Shown here in pieces: positions 6,768 through 11,605 of a stretch of 13,603 bases of DNA. Each line of letters begins with the position of its first letter. The first letter of the stretch is position 1. The notes under the pieces were generated by a model. The model saw only the letters and a list, made by a program, of their open reading frames with translations, ran no database searches and was not told the origin of the DNA. Position numbers and translations under genes: made by a program. Source of the DNA: an uncultured Bacteroidales bacterium (lineage in GTDB: Bacteria; Bacteroidota; Bacteroidia; Bacteroidales; Muribaculaceae); the NCBI GenBank assembly GCA_900554715.1, contig USIN01000030.1, forward strand, positions 1 through 13,603, in the 5' to 3' direction.

Positions 6768-7514
6768 GATGATGCCTCGGGCGACGCGGTATGAGTTGAG
6801 TGTCGTCATGAATTTGTTTTTGGCTATCTCCATGCCGCAGGAGCCGTCGAGCAGTGCGCCGTCGAGAATATGGCATCTCATGAATGTCATCGACGCGCGG
6901 AGCACGGGTGTCACGGGGGATATGCGGCGGCTCTGCGAAGCCAGAATGCGACCATAGATGACAGAGTGGCGCATCTCTTTGTTGACGAGCTCTTTACTGC
7001 TGTTGCAGCGGTAGTGGTTGATATAGCCGGGGAGCACTTTCGGCATCAGGCTGTTGGGGAAGGTGACGCGCTCGGCGAGGTCGACGAGGTTCCAGTTGGC
7101 ATAGCGCTTGTTGAACAGGCGTACCTGTGTCACGGGTTTCCAGCCTGAGTGCATCACCGGGCGTCCGCAATAATAGTTGATTATCTTCAGCGAGTAGATG
7201 TTGTCTTTGAAGCCCTCTTTTTTCATCGCGATGATGGCTTCGCGCAGTTCGGGCGACAGCACTTCGTCGGCGTCTATTGACAGCACGTAGGGAAAAGTCG
7301 TCAGGCCGACGGCATACTGGCGCTGTATGCCGTAGCCGGTGAAGGCTCTCGCCGTAATCTTGCAGCCGTAACGGCGGCAGATTTCGGTGGTGCGGTCGAT
7401 TGAGTATGAGTCAACTACGATAATTTCGTCTACGACACCTTTGAGCGACTCGAGGCATCGTTCGATTTGAGCTTCCTCGTTGCGGGTGATGATAGTGGCA
7501 GATATACGATCCAT
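6750..7514 (-). CDS. Family 2 glycosyltransferase (WaaE/KdtX-like)
   Basis: The protein has 254 aa with a GT-A fold start, ISATIITRNEE (4-14), then DEIIVVDSYSIDRT (29-42), a G-Y-G-I-Q-R-Q-Y-A segment (60-68) and the DxD-type metal motif DADE at 81-84. This order is that of the LPS core beta-glucosyltransferase group (WaaE/LgtF-like). The C-terminal part has a DGALLDGSCGMEIA-like motif (218-231), also typical of that group. It has no signal peptide or clear membrane helix, so it probably acts on the cytoplasmic face with a nucleotide-sugar donor to extend LPS core or another glycolipid. Donor and acceptor are unknown. It follows alkD by 24 bases, but has its own -7 box overlapping the alkD stop codon. 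Confidence 0.88.
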   Translation of the reverse strand: MDRISATIITRNEEAQIERCLESLKGVVDEIIVVDSYSIDRTTEICRRYGCKITARAFTGYGIQRQYAVGLTTFPYVLSIDADEVLSPELREAIIAMKKEGFKDNIYSLKIINYYCGRPVMHSGWKPVTQVRLFNKRYANWNLVDLAERVTFPNSLMPKVLPGYINHYRCNSSKELVNKEMRHSVIYGRILASQSRRISPVTPVLRASMTFMRCHILDGALLDGSCGMEIAKNKFMTTLNSYRVARGIIKKRKS

Positions 7515-7533
7515 CGCTTTGGTTTTGTGACTG

Positions 7534-7541
7534 CAAAGTTA
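7534..7541 (-). promoter_or_regulatory. -7 promoter box TAACTTTG overlapping the alkD stop codon
   Basis: On the minus strand TAACTTTG matches TAnnTTTG exactly, and its first three bases are the alkD stop codon TAA (7541-7539). It lies 19 bases before the glycosyltransferase ATG, giving a predicted leader of about 13 nt. A TTTG at 7557-7554 is only 12 bases upstream, too close for a standard -33. Confidence 0.45.
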
Positions 7542-8261
7542 CGAGTTTTTTCGCAAATTTCTCATATTCCTCAGCTCTGCGCGTTCTGCAGGTGTGAATT
7601 TTTCGGTTGCGTAGGAGAGGGTTGTCGATGATATGCGGCCGATGTTGTCAGATAGGAAGCGGCGCAAAGCAGTGATGTCTTTCTTGCCGGCTTCGCGCAG
7701 AACCCAGCCTGTGGCTTTTCTCATGAGCGGCTCGGGATCTTCAAGCGTTTTAAGGCACATTTCAAGCGCTAAATCGAGCTGCATGTGTCTGACACAAGTC
7801 AGAGTCGCCACAACGGCTGTGCGACGTTCCCAGAGGCTTTCTGAGGCTGCAAAGCGTCGCACGGTGTCAAGGTGCTTTCCGGCGGCAAGCTCGTGGCCCA
7901 GAATATACGGGGCAGATAGGTCGACGAGATCCCAGTTGTTGGCAAGCCGGCAAATCGAGATATAGAAATCGGCTATTGCACTGCGGTCGGTGTCGCTTTT
8001 GGCTTTCTTGTATTTCTCGACGATGGCGAGCAGGGCACCGAGGCGGTATTCGTGGATGGGCGAGGCAAGCATCGCTGAAATTTCATCGAGAGGACGGTCG
8101 AAGTATTTTTTGCTGATCGATCGGTTGGCCGGCACGGTCAGGCCAATGAAAATGTCGCCTTCACCATACTCGCCTTTGCCGGTCTTGAAAAATCTTTGAA
8201 AAATTTCTTTGCGCTCAGGTTGAGCCGCGTCCATCAGCTCATTTTGCCACTGTGTTATCAT
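7539..8261 (-). CDS. AlkD-like DNA alkylation repair glycosylase (HEAT-like repeats)
   Basis: The protein has 240 aa. It belongs to the AlkC/AlkD family, which excises N3- and N7-alkylated purines without base flipping, in the cytoplasm. The catalytic set is present: Trp110 and Asp114 in NNWDLVDLSAP (corresponding to Trp109/Asp113 of Bacillus cereus AlkD), Arg147 in LWERRTAVV, and Trp186 in KATGWVLRE. The whole protein is helical with HEAT-like pairs; length matches the family (about 230-240). The start at 8261 gives MITQWQNEL, about 20 nt after a predicted transcription start. No other alkylation-repair gene is adjacent. uvrC lies 3 kb away on the opposite strand and is not linked in expression. 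Confidence 0.9.
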   Translation of the reverse strand: MITQWQNELMDAAQPERKEIFQRFFKTGKGEYGEGDIFIGLTVPANRSISKKYFDRPLDEISAMLASPIHEYRLGALLAIVEKYKKAKSDTDRSAIADFYISICRLANNWDLVDLSAPYILGHELAAGKHLDTVRRFAASESLWERRTAVVATLTCVRHMQLDLALEMCLKTLEDPEPLMRKATGWVLREAGKKDITALRRFLSDNIGRISSTTLSYATEKFTPAERAELRNMRNLRKNS

Positions 8262-8287
8262 ATTTGAAATAATGTTAAAATTATCTG

Positions 8288-8295
8288 CAAATTTA
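8288..8295 (-). promoter_or_regulatory. -7 promoter box TAAATTTG for alkD
   Basis: On the minus strand TAAATTTG matches TAnnTTTG, 26 bases before the alkD ATG; the leader would be about 20 nt. A TTTG at 8311-8308 is 12 bases away, shorter than the standard spacing. The surroundings are very AT-rich, so a chance match is possible. Confidence 0.45.
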
Positions 8296-8431
8296 TCGAT
8301 TTATTTTCAAAAAATCATTGCCGTCGGGTCAGCCCGCAGAAAATTTTCAAATCTCAGACGGTTAAAATTGTTACAACTGATTGGATGATAGTCATTAAAG
8401 TCGGTTTTTCAAGTTTTCGGACGAAATCCAG

Positions 8432-8470
8432 AAAAAACAACAGACGACAGTTCTATGAATCTGTCGCCTG
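8432..8470 (-). terminator. Strong intrinsic terminator on the minus strand
   Basis: On the minus strand CAGGCGACAG (8470-8461) pairs with CTGTCGTCTG (8450-8441) over 10 uninterrupted pairs with one G-U. The loop ATTCATAGAA can itself add TTC/GAA pairs. TTGTTTTTT (8440-8432) follows directly. In plus-strand RNA the wobble would be an A-C mismatch and there is no T-run, so the direction is clear. No minus-strand gene lies upstream of it in the window, so it must end a transcript that begins in the ybeY 5' flank or is antisense to ybeY-mnmG. Confidence 0.75.
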
Positions 8471-8629
8471 TATATTGAATAAATTTCGTATTGCGGATTA
8501 CTTAATATATATTTTGGCTGTCTTTGTACCCTGGCTCGGGATTTGCGACCATACGTCCGTATTGTTACGAGGCGGGCGGTGGGGTAGGGTAGGGGCCGGT
8601 GTCTTATTTCATTTGGCGACAGAGTATCC
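8433..8629 (-). ncRNA. Predicted structured small RNA or leader, about 195 nt, unknown family
   Basis: The boundaries are inferred: a TAnnTTTG box at 8643-8636 puts the 5' end near 8629, and the strong terminator puts the 3' end near 8433. Besides the terminator hairpin, by-eye stems are TACCCT (8591-8586) with AGGGTA (8532-8527), CTCG (8571-8568) with CGAG (8538-8535), and ATAC (8562-8559) with GTAT (8554-8551), all nested. The 5' segment TCTGTCGCC (8623-8615) can also pair with GGCGACAGA (8468-8460), competing with the terminator. A very C-rich tract lies at 8597-8571. Its size would suit a 6S-like RNA, but I recognise no 6S, SRP, RNase P or tmRNA core. The alternative is an attenuated long leader of alkD. 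Confidence 0.45.
8574..8595 (+). other. Canonical G-quadruplex motif
   Basis: The plus strand has four G-tracts, GGG (8574-8576), GGGG (8581-8584), GGG (8587-8589) and GGGG (8592-8595), with loops CGGT, TA and TA. This satisfies the G3+N1-7 rule. It lies about 75 bases upstream of the ybeY start, inside the predicted minus-strand RNA, where the transcript is C-rich. Whether it folds in vivo is not known. Confidence 0.6.
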
Positions 8630-8635
8630 ACTAAT

Positions 8636-8643
8636 CAAAAATA
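8636..8643 (-). promoter_or_regulatory. -7 box TATTTTTG for the predicted minus-strand RNA
   Basis: On the minus strand TATTTTTG fits TAnnTTTG; the start would fall near 8629, a few bases before the arm at 8623. There is no clear -33 element. It lies in an A/T-tract that also serves the divergent ybeY box, 5 bases away. Confidence 0.4.
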
Positions 8644-8648
8644 TTTTT

Positions 8649-8656
8649 TATCTTTG
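8649..8656 (+). promoter_or_regulatory. -7 promoter box TATCTTTG for ybeY-mnmG
   Basis: TATCTTTG matches TAnnTTTG exactly and is followed by TAC as in many strong Bacteroidota promoters. Its last base is 14 bases before the ybeY ATG, so the leader would be only about 7-9 nt. No -33 TTTG at standard spacing is seen; the nearest, at 8612-8615, is 33 bases away. Confidence 0.6.
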
Positions 8657-8670
8657 TACTCTTATTTATC

Positions 8671-9102
8671 ATGAGACAGTTGATCAGATGGATATGTGAA
8701 GATGTCGATATGCCCGCAATCGACCGCCTGCGGCTCGAAGCCTGGATTGCTAAAGTTGCAGCAAGTCACGGCTATACCCTCGGCAAAATCAATTATATAT
8801 TCTGTAATGACGAGGGTATCATCAAAGTCAACAGGCAATTCCTCAACCATGATTTCTATACCGATGTAATTACATTCGACTACACCTATGGCGATGTGGT
8901 CTCGGGCGATATCTATATATCTCTTGACACAGTTGCCTCGAACGCAGTGCTTGTGAATGCCGATTATGATACAGAGCTGAAGCGAGTTATAATACACGGC
9001 GTGCTGCATCTCTGCGGTATTGACGACAAAGGCCCGGGAGAGCGCGAGATTATGGAGTCGCATGAGGACGCTGCTCTCGCTATGCTTGAAGCTAAGATTT
9101 AA
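8671..9102 (+). CDS. ybeY: Endoribonuclease YbeY (16S rRNA maturation factor)
   Basis: The protein has 143 aa, within the family range. YbeY is a single-strand-specific, metal-dependent RNase for 16S rRNA 3' maturation and ribosome quality control. Visible are the conserved VNRQFLNHDFYTDVITFDY region (53-71; Arg55 and the T-D-V-I-T-F strand) and the metal motif HGVLHLCGIDD at 109-119. His109 and His113 are kept. The third ligand, His124 in E. coli (H-x3-H-x5-H), falls on Asp119 here. To my knowledge Asp at this site occurs in Bacteroidota YbeY, so this is probably a lineage variant, not a dead enzyme. The start at 8671 matches the expected short N-terminus. mnmG follows after 30 bases, so co-transcription is likely. 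Confidence 0.92.
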   Translation: MRQLIRWICEDVDMPAIDRLRLEAWIAKVAASHGYTLGKINYIFCNDEGIIKVNRQFLNHDFYTDVITFDYTYGDVVSGDIYISLDTVASNAVLVNADYDTELKRVIIHGVLHLCGIDDKGPGEREIMESHEDAALAMLEAKI

Positions 9103-9132
9103 TCTCTTTATATACAATATCTTACTCGTAAA

Positions 9133-11010
9133 ATGAAATTTGATTACGATGTGATAGTGGTAGGTGCCGGTCATGCCGGCTGTGAGGCTGCGGCTGCCGC
9201 GGCCCGTCTCGGCGCGGAAACACTGCTGATCACGATGGATATGCATAAAATTGCCCAAATGAGCTGTAACCCCGCCGTTGGTGGTATAGCAAAAGGGCAG
9301 ATAGTCAGGGAGATAGACGCGCTCGGCGGCTATATGGGAATTATAACCGACCGCACGTCAATACAATTCAGGATGTTGAACCGCTCAAAGGGCCCGGCGA
9401 TGTGGAGTCCGCGCTCACAATGCGACCGCACGAAATTCTCGAACCTCTGGCGCGAGACTCTTGAGAATATGCCTCATCTCTACATGTGGCAGGATTCTGT
9501 CGTAGAACTCATCATCGAGAACGGTACGCTTAAAGGCGTGAAGACTGCCGACGGAGCATCGTTCCATGCACCGGCAGTTGTTTTGACCAATGGTACTTTT
9601 CTTAACGGTCTGATGCACATCGGGCGCGTTCAGATCGAGGGCGGCAGAGTGTCCGAGCCTAAAAGTACTGGTCTGACCGAGCAGCTTGTGTCGCTCGGTT
9701 TTGTGGCCGGCAGAATGAAAACCGGTACGCCGGTGCGCATCGACGGCAGGTCTATAAAGTGGGAGCTGACCAAGTCGCAGTCAGGGGACAATGACGGACA
9801 TAAGTTCTCATATCTGCCCGAAGTGTCACGCACGCTCAGCCAGCGCGACTGCTATATCGTCTACACAAGCGAAAAGACGCATGATGTCCTGCGTCGCGGT
9901 TTGCCCGATTCGCCGCTTTACAACGGTCAGATTAAAAGCATAGGCCCGCGTTATTGTCCGTCAATCGAAACGAAGATTGTCACTTTTGCAGACAAGACCG
10001 AACATCAGCTGTTCATCGAGCCGGAGGGTGAGACGACACAGGAGTATTATCTTAATGGCTTTTCGTCGTCACTGCCACTCGATATACAGGTAGAGGCGCT
10101 CCAGACAATACCAGCTTTCGATGAAGTTCAGATATACCGCCCGGGTTATGCCATCGAATATGACTTTTTTGATCCGACACAGCTCAGACATACACTCGAG
10201 ACAAAACTAATAAAGAACCTCTTCTTTGCCGGTCAGATTAACGGTACGACCGGTTACGAGGAAGCGGCAGGCCAGGGGCTCGTCGCGGGAGCCAATGCTG
10301 CGCTTGCCGTTCAGGGCAACGCACCGTTTACGCTCGCCCGAGATGAGGCCTATATCGGAGTGCTTATCGACGATCTTGTTACCAAAGGTGTCGACGAACC
10401 GTATCGTATGTTTACCTCGCGTGCGGAGTACCGAATCTTGCTGCGTCAGGATGACGCAGACGTGCGTCTCACCCCGAAGGCTTATAAGATTGGACTCGCC
10501 GACGAGCACCGTTATGAATTGTTGCAGGCAAAACTCGCGGCGCGTGACAGGCTGATTGAATTCTGCCGTGATTTCTCGGTCAGAGCCGCAGTGATAAATC
10601 CGAAACTGGAAGCGGCAGGATTCGAGCCGCTGAAACAGGGTCAGAAGCTGTATGAGCTTTTGCTTCGTCCCGCTCTCGATATCGTGACGCTTTCGCCGAT
10701 GATAGATGCGCTCAAAGCAGAGGTTGACGCGATTGAGCCGAGACTTCGCGATGAGGTCGTTGAGGCGGCCGAGATACTTATAAAGTATCAGGGGTATATT
10801 GATCGCGAGCGGTTGATAGCCGACAAGCTTAACCGGCTCGAGGAGGTGCGCATCTCAGACCGCTTCGATTACTCGACAATCACGGCCATATCGACCGAAG
10901 CCCGACAGAAGCTCGCCAAGCATCGTCCCGAAACAATCGGCGAGGCGTCGCGCATCCCCGGCATATCGCCGAGCGACATCAATATATTGCTGTTGCTTAT
11001 GAATAGATAA
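9133..11010 (+). CDS. mnmG: tRNA uridine-5-carboxymethylaminomethyl(34) modification enzyme MnmG (GidA)
   Basis: The protein has 625 aa, full length for the family. With MnmE it installs cmnm5 at wobble U34 of tRNAs, using FAD, NADH and methylene-THF. The FAD-binding Rossmann motif VIVVGAGHAGCEAA is at 7-20. The catalytic cysteines are Cys45 in SCNPAVGG and Cys275 in GPRYCPSIE (E. coli Cys47/Cys277). The second FAD signature GTTGYEEAAGQGLVAGANAA is at 371-390, and PYRMFTSRAEYRILLRQDDAD lies at 423-443. The C-terminal helical domain, needed for MnmE and tRNA contacts, is complete. It follows ybeY without a promoter of its own that I can see, and a parS site lies 13 bases after its stop. Confidence 0.98.
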   Translation: MKFDYDVIVVGAGHAGCEAAAAAARLGAETLLITMDMHKIAQMSCNPAVGGIAKGQIVREIDALGGYMGIITDRTSIQFRMLNRSKGPAMWSPRSQCDRTKFSNLWRETLENMPHLYMWQDSVVELIIENGTLKGVKTADGASFHAPAVVLTNGTFLNGLMHIGRVQIEGGRVSEPKSTGLTEQLVSLGFVAGRMKTGTPVRIDGRSIKWELTKSQSGDNDGHKFSYLPEVSRTLSQRDCYIVYTSEKTHDVLRRGLPDSPLYNGQIKSIGPRYCPSIETKIVTFADKTEHQLFIEPEGETTQEYYLNGFSSSLPLDIQVEALQTIPAFDEVQIYRPGYAIEYDFFDPTQLRHTLETKLIKNLFFAGQINGTTGYEEAAGQGLVAGANAALAVQGNAPFTLARDEAYIGVLIDDLVTKGVDEPYRMFTSRAEYRILLRQDDADVRLTPKAYKIGLADEHRYELLQAKLAARDRLIEFCRDFSVRAAVINPKLEAAGFEPLKQGQKLYELLLRPALDIVTLSPMIDALKAEVDAIEPRLRDEVVEAAEILIKYQGYIDRERLIADKLNRLEEVRISDRFDYSTITAISTEARQKLAKHRPETIGEASRIPGISPSDINILLLLMNR

Positions 11011-11023
11011 AGATACACGGCTT

Positions 11024-11039
11024 TGTTTCACGTGAAACA
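11024..11039. other. parS: parS centromere site (ParB binding)
   Basis: TGTTTCACGTGAAACA is a perfect 16 bp palindrome, identical to the widely conserved chromosomal parS sequence bound by ParB/Spo0J (consensus TGTTNCACGTGAAACA). One flanking T-A pair extends the symmetry to 18 bp (11023-11040). An exact match is not expected by chance in 13.6 kb. parS sites cluster near the replication origin, so this region is probably origin-proximal; parA/parB themselves are not in the window. Confidence 0.9.
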
Positions 11040-11086
11040 ATTTTACTCCAAATAATGAATTATCAAATAATTACAAAAGAATAAAA

Positions 11087-11605
11087 ATGGAATACATCAA
11101 ATCAAAAATCAGAGATGTGGTCGATTTTCCTTCTAAGGGAATCCTGTTTAAAGACCTCACGACAGCATTCAAGGATCCGCGTGCGCTTCACATTATCGGC
11201 TGGGATCTTTCGCAGCTCTACCGTGATAAAGGTGTCACCAAAGTTGTCGGCATAGAGTCGCGCGGTTTTATCGGCGGCTCGATTCTGGCGTTTGAACTCG
11301 GCGCCGGTTTCGTTCCCGCCCGCAAGCCCGGCAAGCTGCCCGCCGACACAATCAGAATGGAGTATGACAAGGAGTATGGTAAAGACGTTATCGAGATTCA
11401 CCGCGACGCCATCGGTCCCGACGACATCGTCGTGCTTCACGACGACGTGCTCGCCACCGGCGGCACAATGGCCGCTGCCTATAAACTCGTGAAAAGTCTT
11501 AACCCCAAGAAAATCTATATAAACTTTATCATCGAGCTTTCTGCCCTCAACGGCCGTGCCGCTCTGCCTGCCGACGCCGAGGTCACCTCGCTCATTGTCT
11601 ATTGA
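11087..11605 (+). CDS. apt: Adenine phosphoribosyltransferase
   Basis: The protein has 172 aa, the family's usual length. It salvages adenine with PRPP to AMP in the cytoplasm. Visible are the substrate loop GIESRGF (55-61), the RKPGKLP loop (79-85) and the PRPP-binding motif VVLHDDVLATGGT (115-127), whose adjacent acidic residues are Asp119 and Asp120. His118 replaces the usual hydrophobic residue before the Asp pair. The leader is an AT-rich 76-base gap holding parS. No TAnnTTTG box is evident, so read-through from mnmG or an atypical promoter is possible. The stop TGA overlaps the uvrC ATG by one base (TGATG), implying translational coupling. Confidence 0.96.
   Translation: MEYIKSKIRDVVDFPSKGILFKDLTTAFKDPRALHIIGWDLSQLYRDKGVTKVVGIESRGFIGGSILAFELGAGFVPARKPGKLPADTIRMEYDKEYGKDVIEIHRDAIGPDDIVVLHDDVLATGGTMAAAYKLVKSLNPKKIYINFIIELSALNGRAALPADAEVTSLIVY

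Noticed and set aside
8325..8348. Small GC hairpin (CGGG/CCCG, 8325-8336) and GAAAATTTTC palindrome (8339-8348) upstream of alkD
   Set aside because: A 4 bp stem and a short AT palindrome are common by chance in AT-rich gaps. No T-run arrangement or repeat elsewhere in the window supports a function.
8519..8526. TGTCTTTG followed by TAC as a second plus-strand promoter
   Set aside because: It mismatches the TA of the -7 consensus and has no -33. It would only make a long leader for ybeY, which has a perfect box at 8649.
8574..8595. Telomere-like repeat from GGGGTAGGGTAGGGG
   Set aside because: There are only about three irregular units, in the middle of an intergenic region of a bacterial chromosome. 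A G-quadruplex motif describes it adequately.
8433..8629. Assignment of the predicted RNA to SRP RNA, RNase P RNA or tmRNA
   Set aside because: I find neither the SRP GGUCAGG/GGAAG core, nor RNase P conserved regions, nor a tRNA-like end with a tag reading frame. 6S RNA stays only a size-based possibility.
8395..8631. 78-codon minus-strand ORF starting with GTG at the predicted RNA 5' end
   Set aside because: It runs through the strong terminator hairpin, has a biased basic composition and no family resemblance. A leaderless GTG start is unlikely; a non-coding RNA explains the region better.
8385..8699. 104-codon plus-strand ORF across the ybeY upstream gap
   Set aside because: It overlaps the ybeY start in another frame, has no recognisable domain, runs through the G-tract region, and has no promoter or start context of its own.
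11023..11044. Palindrome after mnmG as an intrinsic terminator
   Set aside because: It can fold and is followed by TTTT, but the exact 16-base match to parS is far more specific. A secondary terminator effect cannot be excluded.
11602..11604. TTG as uvrC start
   Set aside because: The adjacent ATG at 11605 overlaps the apt stop as TGATG, a standard coupling arrangement, and is a stronger start codon.
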